64,000 nt of DNA from Streptomyces durmitorensis (GTDB taxonomy: Bacteria > Actinomycetota > Actinomycetes > Streptomycetales > Streptomycetaceae), in NCBI RefSeq assembly GCF_023498005.1, contig NZ_CP097289.1, forward strand, positions 2,418,001-2,482,000, given 5' to 3'. Under the pieces are notes generated by a model. That model was given only the letters and a program-made list of their open reading frames with translations. It was not told where the DNA came from and made no database searches. Made by a program: the position numbers and the translations under genes. Shown here one piece after another: positions 44,443 through 53,121 of this stretch (positions are counted from its first letter, which is position 1; each line of letters starts with the position of its first letter).

Positions 44443-46595
44443 GTTCCCTCCTGGGGCTCGGACAGATGCAGTTGCGGAACCGTGCGGTCCGGGTCGGCCC
44501 AGGCGAGGACCGGTCGTCCGGGAAAGGCGCGGGGCTGGTGCACCGTCTTGGCGCGGTACGACCGCACGCCTTCGGGGAGTTCACGGGTGGTCACGCCGCT
44601 CATCCGCTCCACGGCGTGGGACTCGCGCCCGAGGCCCCGGTCCCACACGACCACCGGGATCCCGACCACCAGGCATGCCTGCACGACCTCGTCGCGCAGC
44701 CGCGGCGGGACGTCCACCGCGACGCGCACGGCGTCCGCGTGGTCCATCAACGCGCCGTAGATCTCGCGCCGTCCCAGCGACTCGTCGGCGAACAACAGGG
44801 AGACGCCCGTGTCGAGCTGGCGCCAGCGGCGGCGCCAGTCAGGGAGAAAACGTTCGTTGCGGCGCAGGAGTTCCGGACAGTTGACGACCAGTGGGTACTC
44901 CGCGCCGATGACCCCCGGCACCAGATCGTCGGGCCCGAAGCTCTCCCACTCGTCTATCGGCAGGTTCAGACCCGCCCGGTCGACCAGCGCCTCCACGAGG
45001 GGTCTTCGGTCGCTCGGCGAGGCCTGGTGCAGCGACTCCAGGACCCGCAGCAGCTCCCGCGCGGCCAGCGCCGCGCTGAACGTGACATCGCCCTCCGTCG
45101 ACACCTGCCGGGGCCCGGCGCCCTCGTCGCACCAGACGCGCAGCCGGTAGCGGTCCTCACCGCTGCGGCTCACCTGCACCAACACCCGCAGTGGCACGTC
45201 CCGTTGACCCTGTGTCCTGGACCAGTCCACCGCGTCGGAACGGCGTTCGGCGAGGGCCGAGCGGGGGATGCCGAGCCGTTTGGCGACGCCGTCCGACCAC
45301 ATCCGCAGCCGTGCGCACTGCGCGGGCAGGCACAGGGCCGCCATGTACTCCATCACCCGCAGCAGGGCCGGAACCCGGAACCCCTCCCCGTCCGTGCGGC
45401 TGTCGCCCGGCAGGCATTCCAGGTGATCGAGATAGGCGTCGGTGGAGTCCGCCCCGGGGAAGGCGGCCGCCAGGGGCAGTGCGGCGCGCACCGCTTCCGG
45501 CAGCCGGGCCAGGGTGGCCGCGGGGACCCCCTTCAGCGCCTGGTGGAGTCTGCGGTGCTCGTCGGGCGAGAGCAGCCGGGGCACCGGGGAGAACTGTCCG
45601 GCGTCCAACAGCGGGCGGACGGCGGCGGGTTCGGGGCGCCGCAGCACTTCGGCGAGCGCCGCGAGCGCGCGGGGTTCGGTGACCAGGAGCTGGGCGAACT
45701 CCGCGGGAGTGGGGGCGGATTCGCCGCCCGGGTGGCCATATCCGCACCGGCGCGCGACGGCCCGCGCGTGGTCCCCGCGCAGCTCGGGTGAGGGCATGAT
45801 GCCCTCGAGGAGTTCGGTGAGCACCGGTAACGCGGGATCGTCCGGGTCGGCCACGGCGACGTCGAGGAGGTCATCGGCGCCGACGGCCCGCAGTTCGGCC
45901 TCGATGCGCTGCCAGGGGATGCCCCAGCTGCGGCGCGAGAGGTGCTGGGAGCTGAAGGGCCTGGCCGCCCCGGTGACGGGGTCGGCGGGCGGCATGATGT
46001 GGGCGACCACCAGGCCCACGGCGGCATTGTCGGTGACCGACCAGAGCGGGCCGCCGCTGAAGGCGGGGCCGATGGCCATCCCGGTGGGCTCTCCGTCCAC
46101 GTAACCGAGCAGGTCGTCACAGGTCTTGACCCGTACGTCGGCGAAGGAACTGCTCATGCCGCTGCCGTGCCAGGCCCGCAGCGACTGCCCCTGCACCATG
46201 GGCTGCCACAACGGCGAGGGGACAGCCTCGTGGGGCATCGAGTCGAGGCGCAGCACCGCGAGGTCGCCGAGCCATTCGTGATCGCTCTTCTCCTGCACCT
46301 CCGCCGCGCCGTCGAGACGGCGTGGCGGCACCCAATGGACCACCCTGGTCTCGTGGTTGACGGAGGCGGACGGCCCGCGCAGGGTCACGTGCACCGTCTC
46401 GCGACCGGGGTGCCGGGTCTCGAACGGCCTGCGCCCCAGGGCGTCGTTGACGACATGAGCACAGGTCAGCAGCCGGGTCGGGGTCAACAACACCCCGGCT
46501 CCCGCGGTCTTGACGTCGCGGGTGCGCAGCACCGAGACGACGCAGTGCCGCGGGTCGGCCGAGGGGGACCCGGCCTCGGTCAGGAACCAGCCCAT
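44439..46595 (-). CDS. Trypsin-like protease fused to VMAP-C domain (predicted effector)
   Basis: 718 aa. The N-terminal 240 residues are a trypsin-fold protease with an intact triad: His47 (LLTCAHVV), Asp111 (GDLAVLRL), Ser180 (GPAFSGGPLW). A helical middle region (240-460) with VMAP-M-like features follows. From about 465 (VLVQVSRSGEDRYRLRVWCDEG) to the end is a VMAP-C domain, with LPIDEWESFGPDDLVPGVIG and the PVVVWDRGLGR strand. In predicted NTP-dependent conflict systems, VMAP proteins couple MoxR and vWA sensing to a protease or other effector. No signal peptide is present, so it acts in the cytoplasm. Confidence 0.88.
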   Translation of the reverse strand: MGWFLTEAGSPSADPRHCVVSVLRTRDVKTAGAGVLLTPTRLLTCAHVVNDALGRRPFETRHPGRETVHVTLRGPSASVNHETRVVHWVPPRRLDGAAEVQEKSDHEWLGDLAVLRLDSMPHEAVPSPLWQPMVQGQSLRAWHGSGMSSSFADVRVKTCDDLLGYVDGEPTGMAIGPAFSGGPLWSVTDNAAVGLVVAHIMPPADPVTGAARPFSSQHLSRRSWGIPWQRIEAELRAVGADDLLDVAVADPDDPALPVLTELLEGIMPSPELRGDHARAVARRCGYGHPGGESAPTPAEFAQLLVTEPRALAALAEVLRRPEPAAVRPLLDAGQFSPVPRLLSPDEHRRLHQALKGVPAATLARLPEAVRAALPLAAAFPGADSTDAYLDHLECLPGDSRTDGEGFRVPALLRVMEYMAALCLPAQCARLRMWSDGVAKRLGIPRSALAERRSDAVDWSRTQGQRDVPLRVLVQVSRSGEDRYRLRVWCDEGAGPRQVSTEGDVTFSAALAARELLRVLESLHQASPSDRRPLVEALVDRAGLNLPIDEWESFGPDDLVPGVIGAEYPLVVNCPELLRRNERFLPDWRRRWRQLDTGVSLLFADESLGRREIYGALMDHADAVRVAVDVPPRLRDEVVQACLVVGIPVVVWDRGLGRESHAVERMSGVTTRELPEGVRSYRAKTVHQPRAFPGRPVLAWADPDRTVPQLHLSEPQEGT

Positions 46596-46596
46596 G

Positions 46597-46989
46597 TCAG
46601 CCGGCCGACGCAGGGCGCTGCCACGTCGCCGAGACGGTGAGGTGGGCCTGCGCGCTGCCGCCGACGATGCCGAGCTTGAGATCCTGCCCGACCTGCACCC
46701 CGAACGTCACGCTCGCCTCCTGCGGGGGCCGTTCGGACTCCATCACCGCGTCATGGACCTCGCGGATGAGGGGACCCAGCGGGCGCAGGGTGGTGCGCAG
46801 CGCCTCGACGGCGAACGCGGCCACCGCGTCGCCGCCCCGTGACACCGGAACGCTGTGGCCCATGCCGTCGGGCAGGTCCCCGTCCGACTCCGGTTCCGGC
46901 ACGGGCGGCTGTCCCTGGGCGGGGAACACCTCGAAACGGATGGCGGTCCCGTCGGCGAGTTCGAGCTCAGTGAAGTTGGGCACCTTCAC
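46597..46989 (-). CDS. Trypsin-co-occurring (Trypco1/CU044_2847) family protein
   Basis: 130 aa. Begins with strands (FTELELADGTAIRFEVFP), has a Gly/Pro/Asp linker, a helix (AVAAFAVEALRTTLRPLGPLIREVHDAVM) and ends with SVTFGVQVGQDLKLGIVGGSAQAHLTVSATW, the family signature. These small proteins are encoded next to trypsin-like effectors in conflict systems and may regulate or be cleaved by them. One base separates its stop from the protease ATG. It is the first gene of this four-gene operon. Confidence 0.85.
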   Translation of the reverse strand: MKVPNFTELELADGTAIRFEVFPAQGQPPVPEPESDGDLPDGMGHSVPVSRGGDAVAAFAVEALRTTLRPLGPLIREVHDAVMESERPPQEASVTFGVQVGQDLKLGIVGGSAQAHLTVSATWQRPASAG

Positions 46990-47083
46990 ATTGTGCCGAT
47001 CAGCGACGACGGCGTACCGGGTTCGGCGGAAGCGGAGCAGTCGCCGCGGTTCTCGGCTCCCGAGCGGGCGACGACCCGGTGGC

Positions 47084-47491
47084 TCAGCCCTCCTCGGGCG
47101 CCAGCGTCAACGAGATCGAGTTGATGCAGTACCGCTGGTCCGTAGGCGTGGCATACCCCTCGCCCTCGAAGACGTGACCGAGGTGCGACCCGCACCGCGC
47201 GCAGCGGACCTCCGTGCGCACCATGCCGTGCGAGGAGTCCTGGAGCAGCTCGACCGCGTCCGTGTCCTTGGGGTCGAAGAAGCTCGGCCAGCCGCAGTGC
47301 GACTCGAACTTCTCCTCCGAGGTGAACAGCTCCGCCCCGCACGCACGACAGGAGTAGACACCCTTCGTCTTCGTGTCGGTGTACTCACCCACGAAGGCCG
47401 GTTCCGTCCCGGCCTGGCGCAGGACCGCGTACTCCGAGGGGCTGAGCTCCGCGCGCCACTGCTCGTCCGGCTTCTCGACGTCGTACGACAT
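47084..47491 (-). CDS. msrB: Peptide-methionine (R)-S-oxide reductase
   Basis: 135 aa. Structural zinc cysteines in CRACGAEL and CARCGSHLGHVF, substrate loop ESHCGWPSF and the catalytic Cys in QRYCINSISL are all present. It repairs methionine-R-sulfoxide in proteins with thioredoxin. It lies 29 bp downstream of murC on the same strand. Confidence 0.96.
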   Translation of the reverse strand: MSYDVEKPDEQWRAELSPSEYAVLRQAGTEPAFVGEYTDTKTKGVYSCRACGAELFTSEEKFESHCGWPSFFDPKDTDAVELLQDSSHGMVRTEVRCARCGSHLGHVFEGEGYATPTDQRYCINSISLTLAPEEG

Positions 47492-47520
47492 GAGACTGAA
47501 CCCCTTAATGCTTCGACTTG

Positions 47521-48915
47521 CTACTTCGACAGCTCTGCCAGGATCTGCGGGCCGAGGTCCGTGACGTCGCCCGCTCCCATGGTGAGAACGAGATCGCCGG
47601 GCCTCGTCATTCCCGCGACGACCGCCGCTGCCTCCGTCTTGTCGTGCACGGCCCGTACGTCGGCGCCCGCCGCCACGGCCGCGTCGATGATCAGGGCGCT
47701 GGTGATGCCGGGGATCGGGTCCTCGCGGGCGGGGTAGATGTCGAGGACCACGGAGGCGTCCGCGAGGGCCAGGGCCTGGCCCATCTCCTTGCCCAGCTCC
47801 TGCGTGCGGGAGAAGAGGTGCGGCTGGAAGAGGACCAGGAGGCGCGAGTCGCCCGCGGAGGAGCGCATCGCCTCCAGGTCCGCGGTCATCTCCGTGGGGT
47901 GGTGCGCGTACGAGTCGATGACCTGGACGCCCTTCGCCTCGCCCTTGAGCTGGAGGCGGCGCTTGACGCCGGTGTACGAGCCGAGGGCGGACGCGAGGTT
48001 GTGCGCCGGGATGCCGAGCGCGATGCCCGCGGCCAGGGCGGCCACCGCGTTGTGGGCGTAGTGGCGGCCGGGGACCGAGACCGTGAAGGTCAGGAACTTG
48101 CCGTTGAGGATGACCGTGACCTCGCTGGTCAGGCCGCGCGGGGTGACCTTGTGGATCCGGAGGTCGGAGCCCTCGGACTCGCCGTACGTGACGACCTTCA
48201 GCTCGCCCAGGTCGCGCACGCGCCGCGTCAGCTCGGCCGCGCCGGACTGGTCCGCCGCGATCACCAGGGTGCCGCCGGGGACGATCTTGCCCGCGAAGGT
48301 CTCGAAGGACTCGTAGATCTCGTCCATCGACGCGTAGTTGGCGTGGTGGTCGAGCTCCACGTTCAGGACGATGGCGACCTCGGGCGCGTACTTGTGGAAG
48401 CTGCGGTCGCTCTCGTCCGCCTCGGCCACGAAGATGTCGCCCACGCCGTGCAGCGCGTTCGAGCCCGGGGCGTCCAGGTCGCCGCCGATCGCGTACGAGG
48501 GGTCGAGGCCGAGGGTGGAGAGGGTGACCGCGAGCATCGACGTCGTCGTGGTCTTGCCGTGCGTGCCGGCCACCGCGATCGGGCGCAGGCCCTCCATCAG
48601 GGAGGCCAGGGCGTCCGAGCGGTGCACGACCGGGATGCCGAGCTCGGTGGCGCGGGCCAGCTCGGGGTTGTCGGCGCGGATCGCGGAGGAGACGACCACG
48701 CAGGTCGCGTCGGAGGCGAGGTGCGCGGCGTCGTGGCCGATGTGGACCGTGGCGCCCAGGGTCCGCAGGGCCTCGGCCGTGGCCGACTCCCGCGCGTCAC
48801 TGCCCGCGACCTTGGCGCCGCGCTGGGCGAGGATCTTGGCGATGCCCGACATTCCGGCGCCGCCGATGCCGATGAAGTGCGGTCGGTCCATGGCGGTGGG
48901 CAGGCCGGGTGCCAT
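47521..48915 (-). CDS. murC: UDP-N-acetylmuramate--L-alanine ligase
   Basis: 464 aa, normal length. UDP-binding HFIGIGGAGMSGIAKIL at residue 13, ATP loop GTHGKTTTTSMLAV, the VLNVELDHHANY region and YAHHPTEM are conserved. It adds L-Ala to UDP-MurNAc, the first peptide step of peptidoglycan synthesis in the cytoplasm. It is isolated here from the main division/cell-wall cluster, as in other streptomycetes. Confidence 0.97.
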   Translation of the reverse strand: MAPGLPTAMDRPHFIGIGGAGMSGIAKILAQRGAKVAGSDARESATAEALRTLGATVHIGHDAAHLASDATCVVVSSAIRADNPELARATELGIPVVHRSDALASLMEGLRPIAVAGTHGKTTTTSMLAVTLSTLGLDPSYAIGGDLDAPGSNALHGVGDIFVAEADESDRSFHKYAPEVAIVLNVELDHHANYASMDEIYESFETFAGKIVPGGTLVIAADQSGAAELTRRVRDLGELKVVTYGESEGSDLRIHKVTPRGLTSEVTVILNGKFLTFTVSVPGRHYAHNAVAALAAGIALGIPAHNLASALGSYTGVKRRLQLKGEAKGVQVIDSYAHHPTEMTADLEAMRSSAGDSRLLVLFQPHLFSRTQELGKEMGQALALADASVVLDIYPAREDPIPGITSALIIDAAVAAGADVRAVHDKTEAAAVVAGMTRPGDLVLTMGAGDVTDLGPQILAELSK

Positions 48916-49005
48916 ACGTGTGTCTCCCCAAGATCCAAGAGTTACGGCAGCTGAGCTGCTGAGCAGGGCCCAGACTATTGCCTCGGGCGGACAGCGGGCA
49001 CATCT

Positions 49006-49058
49006 GCGCCCCGTAAGGGGCGCGGGGAACTGCGCGACCAGCCCCCACCGGCCCGCAG
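49006..49058. repeat. Streptomyces-type interspersed intergenic element
   Basis: Starts with the hairpin GCGCCCC-GTAA-GGGGCGC (49006-49023), followed by GGGGAACTGCGCGACCAGCC and CCCACCGGCCCGCAG. I recognise this as a sequence repeated many times between genes in streptomycete chromosomes. Its role is not established; it may act as a terminator. Confidence 0.7.
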
Positions 49059-49086
49059 AGCCGTCACCGCAATTCCAGCGAAGCGC

Positions 49087-49560
49087 TCAGTCCTCCGTGT
49101 GCGAGAACAGCTTCAGGACGGGAACGCCCACCTTGTGCCGGGCACGAGACGCCCAGTCACGGTGGAAGAACTCTTCCACGTAGTGCGGGTCCGTCAGGAC
49201 GATGACCTCGTCCGCGTCTGCCTCGTCGACCAGCTGCTTGAGCGCGTCGAGGGGGTGGTCCTCGATCAGCTGTCCCGTCGCCTCGCAGCCCGCCGCGTGC
49301 AGCGCCATCAGAGAGACCTCCAGCGCCTTCTGCGCGGGGGCCGTCGCGTCCTGCCCCTCCGGGACGTCCCCTTCCCTCGCCGCCTCGTCGAGCTCCCCCA
49401 GAGCCACGTCGTCGATGGCCCGCAGCAGGCGGTCAGCCTGATCGCCACGGGGCTGGAGCAGCACCCGGAAGGTGACCGTCTCGTCGCCGTGCAAGGTGGT
49501 GACGAACTCCACGTCGGCGGAGGTCAGGGCCTTCTCGATCATCAATACGCTTGTGAACAC
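49087..49560 (-). CDS. Conserved actinobacterial protein, often mislabelled indole-3-glycerol phosphate synthase
   Basis: 157 aa from a GTG at 49560 (VFTSVLMIEKALTSADVEFV), with GAAGGG about 9 bases upstream. Highly conserved stretch: FRVLLQPRGDQADRLLRAIDDVALGELDEA. The C-terminal ALKQLVDEADADEVIVLTDPHYVEEFFHRDWASRAR resembles the end of a universal-stress-type nucleotide-binding fold. No TrpC TIM-barrel motif is present, so the common database name is not supported. Function unknown. Confidence 0.85.
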   Translation of the reverse strand: MFTSVLMIEKALTSADVEFVTTLHGDETVTFRVLLQPRGDQADRLLRAIDDVALGELDEAAREGDVPEGQDATAPAQKALEVSLMALHAAGCEATGQLIEDHPLDALKQLVDEADADEVIVLTDPHYVEEFFHRDWASRARHKVGVPVLKLFSHTED

Positions 49561-49629
49561 GACAGGCGCCCTTCTCATCCGTGGGCTGCCGAGAGTCTGT
49601 CTCGACAGGCCCCTGCGGAAACCATCCTG

Positions 49630-49647
49630 CCCCGTGGCCGCACGGGG
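49630..49647. other. Short perfect hairpin between two minus-strand genes
   Basis: CCCCGTG-GCCG-CACGGGG, 7-bp stem with 4-base loop, followed on the plus strand by TCTGCGACTTTTAG. It could be a weak terminator for the reductase gene or a 5'-leader structure of the 49560 gene. Confidence 0.4.
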
Positions 49648-49705
49648 TCTGCGACTTTTAGTGTGCCCAGCGGAAGCGAAACGGAACGGTCGATTCCGCT
49701 GATTG

Positions 49706-50470
49706 TCAGGTTCGACGGTATCGGGTGAAGAGGAACCCGGCCTCCTCCAGTACGGAAGCCAGAGCGAATCGTTCCGGCACCGCCACCGCGGACCCCCAGG
49801 CGATCCGCTGCGCGTCCCCCGCGGTGAGCATCGGGGACACCGTCCAGCAGAGCTCGTCCAGGGCGCCCGCCGCCACGAACTGGCCGAGCAGCCGGGGCCC
49901 GCCCTCCGTGAGCAGCCGGGTCAGGCCGCGCTCGGCCAGGGCGGGTGCGACCCGCTCGGGCTCGACCGCTGCCCCCTCCCCCGCGATCACCACCACGGCG
50001 CCCGCCTTCTCGGCCGCGGCGACCCGCTCGGCGGGCGCCGCCGCACCGGTCACCACGAGCGTGGGCACCGGCGGCGCGGTGAAGAGCGGAAGAGTGAAAT
50101 CCAGGTCGAGGCTCGCGCTGACCACGGCGATCGCGGGCGCCACCGTCTGCCCGGCGGCCGCCCTGCGCTCGGCGAAGGCCTCACGCGCGCGTGCCGGGCG
50201 GTAACCCTCCTGGCGGACCGTTTCCGCACCCACGACCACGGCGTCGGCGATCCCGCGCAGGGTGCCGAAGATCCGCATGTCCGTGGCGTTCGAGATGGGC
50301 TGCGACCGGCCGTCGTGCTGGGCCGCCCCGTCGAGCGTGGACACCATGTTGGCGCGCAGCCAGGCGCCGCCGCCCGAGGGATAGGCATACGCGTCGGCCA
50401 GCTCCCCCAGCCCCCACTCTCGTACTGATGTTTCGTCTGTCTGGTCGGTCACAGGGAACAGGCGTCGCAT
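49706..50470 (-). CDS. RibD C-terminal-like (dihydrofolate reductase fold) pyrimidine reductase family
   Basis: 254 aa from ATG 50470 (MRRLFPVTDQTDE), the usual start in this family; the longer open frame is not coding. Motifs: WLRANMVSTLDGAAQ, MRIFGTLRGIADAVVVGAETVRQEGY, LLTEGGPRLLGQFVAAGALDELCWTVSPMLTAG. These match the NADPH-dependent reductase domain of RibD. No deaminase domain is present. It may act in riboflavin-type pyrimidine reduction or on an unknown substrate. It is divergent from zapE across 37 bp. Confidence 0.88.
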   Translation of the reverse strand: MRRLFPVTDQTDETSVREWGLGELADAYAYPSGGGAWLRANMVSTLDGAAQHDGRSQPISNATDMRIFGTLRGIADAVVVGAETVRQEGYRPARAREAFAERRAAAGQTVAPAIAVVSASLDLDFTLPLFTAPPVPTLVVTGAAAPAERVAAAEKAGAVVVIAGEGAAVEPERVAPALAERGLTRLLTEGGPRLLGQFVAAGALDELCWTVSPMLTAGDAQRIAWGSAVAVPERFALASVLEEAGFLFTRYRRT

Positions 50471-50507
50471 GTCCAGCAGTCTTGCACGGCGCTTAGAGTT
50501 AGGAACC

Positions 50508-51599
50508 GTGTCGTCCTCCACCGCCGCCCCCGGGCAGAGCCCCATAGCCGAAGCGGCTCCCCTGTCGCTGTGCGCCCGTGCGCCCCATGTCCCCGCCGAC
50601 CGTCTGGTCGCCGAGATGGTGCCGCCCCCGCGCTTCGACTCCGTCCGCTTCGATACGTACATCCCGGACCCGAACCAGCCGAGCCAGACCGAGGCCGTGC
50701 GGGTCCTGAGCGGCTTCGCGGCCGGGCTCGGCGGGGCGCACGCGTCCGGCGCGGGCAAGCGCCGCTGGTTCCAGAAGAAGGCGGCCGCCCCCACGGGCCC
50801 TCGTGGCGTCTACCTCGACGGCGGCTACGGCGTGGGCAAGACCCACCTCCTCGCCTCCCTCTGGCACGCGACGCCCGCCGCGCCCGAGCAGAAGGCGTTC
50901 GGCACCTTCGTCGAGCTGACGAACCTGGTCGGGGCGCTCGGCTTCCAGCAGACCGTGCGCACGCTCAGCGGGCACCGGCTGCTCTGCATCGACGAGTTCG
51001 AGCTCGACGACCCGGGCGACACGGTGCTCGTGTCCTCGCTGCTCGCGCGGCTCGTCGAGGAGGGCGTCGCGCTCGCCGCGACCTCGAACACGCTGCCGGG
51101 CAAGCTCGGCGAGGGCCGGTTCGCCTCCGCCGACTTCCTGCGCGAGATCCAGGGCCTGTCCACCCACTTCCGGTCGCTGCGCATCGACGGCGAGGACTAC
51201 CGCCACCGGGGTCTTCCGGAGGCTCCGGCTCCGTACTCGGACGAGCAGGTCACCAAGGCCGCGTACGCGACCGAGGGCGCGAGCCTCGACGACTTCCCGC
51301 TGCTGCTCGACCACCTCGCGCGCGTCCACCCCAGCCGGTACGGAGCGCTCACCGACGGGCTCCACGCCGTCTGCCTCACCGATGTGACGCCGGTCCCCGA
51401 CCAGTCGACCGCGCTGCGTCTCGTGGTGCTCGCCGACCGGCTGTACGACCGCGAGGTCCCTGTGCTCGCCTCGGGTGTCCCCTTCGACCAGCTGTTCAGC
51501 GAGGAGATGCTGAACGGCGGCTACCGGAAGAAGTACTTCCGGGCGATCTCGCGGCTCACGGCGCTCGCGCGGGACGCGAAGGGACTCGTGCGGCCGTAG
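50508..51599 (+). CDS. zapE: ZapE/AFG1-type P-loop ATPase
   Basis: 363 aa from GTG 50508 with AGGA close upstream. Walker A LDGGYGVGKTHLLASLW, Walker B LLCIDEFELDDPGD, sensor LAATSNTLPGKLGEGRF, and the C-terminal QLFSEEMLNGGYRKKYFRAISRL are as in ZapE. The family contacts the division ring in proteobacteria and handles protein quality in mitochondria (AFG1). The role in actinobacteria is not established. Confidence 0.92.
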   Translation: MSSSTAAPGQSPIAEAAPLSLCARAPHVPADRLVAEMVPPPRFDSVRFDTYIPDPNQPSQTEAVRVLSGFAAGLGGAHASGAGKRRWFQKKAAAPTGPRGVYLDGGYGVGKTHLLASLWHATPAAPEQKAFGTFVELTNLVGALGFQQTVRTLSGHRLLCIDEFELDDPGDTVLVSSLLARLVEEGVALAATSNTLPGKLGEGRFASADFLREIQGLSTHFRSLRIDGEDYRHRGLPEAPAPYSDEQVTKAAYATEGASLDDFPLLLDHLARVHPSRYGALTDGLHAVCLTDVTPVPDQSTALRLVVLADRLYDREVPVLASGVPFDQLFSEEMLNGGYRKKYFRAISRLTALARDAKGLVRP

Positions 51600-51692
51600 C
51601 GACTCGCCTCTACGCGCGTGGTTCCCGCACGCCTGGGCGCGTGGTACACACATCCGGTCATGTTCCTGTCCGCCAGCAGGAGGTCGACCGTA

Positions 51693-53057
51693 ATGTCCAC
51701 GACACGACGTCAAGTACTAGCTCGTACCGGTGCGGTGGGTGCGGGTATCGCCTTCACCGGCGCGCTCTCGGAGCTCTTCGCCGGGAGCGCGGCCGCTCAG
51801 GGCAAGGCTGGGTACGGGCCGCTTGTGCCCGACCCCGCCGGTCTGCTCGATCTGCCGAAAGGTTTCCGCTACAAGGTCCTCTCGCGCGAGGGCGGCGACC
51901 TGCCGTCCGGTGAGGGAAAGGTGCCGAGCAACTTCGACGGCATGGACGCCTTCCGCGGCAAGCACGGCGGCGTCCACCTCGTCCGCAACCACGAGAACCG
52001 CCACAACGGCAGAACCCCCGTGCCCACGGTCAAGGGCCTCACCTACGACCCGATGGGCAAGGGCGGCTGTACGGCGCTCTCGCTCGACCGCCACAACAAC
52101 GTCCTGAGCGAGCGCGTGGCGATCGCCGGGACCGCGGTCAACTGCGCCGGCGGGCCCACCCCTTGGGGCACCTGGCTCACCTGCGAGGAGACCGAGGACA
52201 AGGCCGGCACGAACGGCTACACCAAGGACCACGGCTTCATCTTCGAGGTCGACCCCGTCGACCCGCACCGCACCGGAGCCGTGCCGCTCACCGCGATGGG
52301 CCGCTTCCAGCACGAGGCGATCGCCGTCGACCCCAGGCGCGGTGTCGTCTACGAGACCGAGGACGCCTTCCTCAAGCCCTTCGGCCTCTTCTACCGCTTC
52401 CTGCCCAAGAAGCCCGAGGGAGGCCGCGGTTCACTCCGCGCGGGCGGCAAGCTCCAGGCCATGCGGGTGCCGGGCGTGCCCGACCTGTCCGCGATCCAGG
52501 AGACGGGGGCGTGCTTCGAGGGCATCGAGTGGGTCGACGTACCTGACCCGCTGGCCGCTCAAACACCCATCAGGAACCAGGACTTCGGCCCCAAGGGCAT
52601 CACGCACGCGCAGAAGCTGGAGGGCTGCTACTGGGGCGGGAAGTCCGTCTACTTCGTGTCGTCGTTCGCGCACAGCGCGGAGGGCTCGGCGGGCGACCAC
52701 TTCGGCCAGATCTGGCGCTACGACCCCTCCGAGCGCCGCCTCACCCTCGTGATCGTCTTCGGCCCGAGCACCGACATCCAGCTGCCCGGCGAGTCCCCGG
52801 ACAACATCTGCCTCGCCCCCAGCGGAGGTCTGATGGTGGCCGAGGACGGTGACGGCGCGCAGCACGTGTACGGCCTGACGCGCCGCGGAGAGGTCTACAC
52901 GATGGCCCGCGGCCGGCAGAACATCGGCACTCCGGAGAAGCCCGAGTGGGGCGAGTTCGCGGGCGTCTCGTTCTCGCCGGACCACGACACGATGTACGTC
53001 AACTGCTACAACCCCGGCACGACGTTCGCCGTGACGGGGCCGTGGCACAGGACCTGA
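51693..53057 (+). CDS. Tat-exported PhoX-family phosphatase
   Basis: 454 aa from ATG 51693 with AGGAGG 9 bases upstream. The Tat signal is TTRRQVLARTGAVGAGIAF, cleaved near SAAAQG. PhoX/DUF839 motifs: NFDGMDAF, HLVRNHENR, NCAGGPTPWGTWLTCEET, GRFQHEAIAVDP, YETEDAF, CFEGIEW and GVSFSPDHDTMYVNCYNPGTTFAVTGPW. PhoX enzymes are calcium/iron-dependent alkaline phosphatases folded in the cytoplasm before export. No PHO box was recognised upstream. Confidence 0.92.
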   Translation: MSTTRRQVLARTGAVGAGIAFTGALSELFAGSAAAQGKAGYGPLVPDPAGLLDLPKGFRYKVLSREGGDLPSGEGKVPSNFDGMDAFRGKHGGVHLVRNHENRHNGRTPVPTVKGLTYDPMGKGGCTALSLDRHNNVLSERVAIAGTAVNCAGGPTPWGTWLTCEETEDKAGTNGYTKDHGFIFEVDPVDPHRTGAVPLTAMGRFQHEAIAVDPRRGVVYETEDAFLKPFGLFYRFLPKKPEGGRGSLRAGGKLQAMRVPGVPDLSAIQETGACFEGIEWVDVPDPLAAQTPIRNQDFGPKGITHAQKLEGCYWGGKSVYFVSSFAHSAEGSAGDHFGQIWRYDPSERRLTLVIVFGPSTDIQLPGESPDNICLAPSGGLMVAEDGDGAQHVYGLTRRGEVYTMARGRQNIGTPEKPEWGEFAGVSFSPDHDTMYVNCYNPGTTFAVTGPWHRT

Positions 53058-53069
53058 CCTGACCTGACG

Positions 53070-53103
53070 CGGGGTGCGTGGCGGTAGGCCGCCACGCACC
53101 CCG
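53070..53103. terminator. Strong bidirectional terminator hairpin
   Basis: Fifteen-bp perfect stem, CGGGGTGCGTGGCGG (53070-53084) against CCGCCACGCACCCCG (53089-53103), loop TAGG. It lies between convergent phoX-like and sphingomyelinase-like genes, 12 bp from the first stop. Confidence 0.9.
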
Positions 53104-53121
53104 TGGGTCGGTCCGCGACCG

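Noticed and set aside
49087..49560. Indole-3-glycerol phosphate synthase
   Set aside because: This is a frequent database label for the family, but the length (157 aa) and the sequence lack all TrpC barrel motifs.
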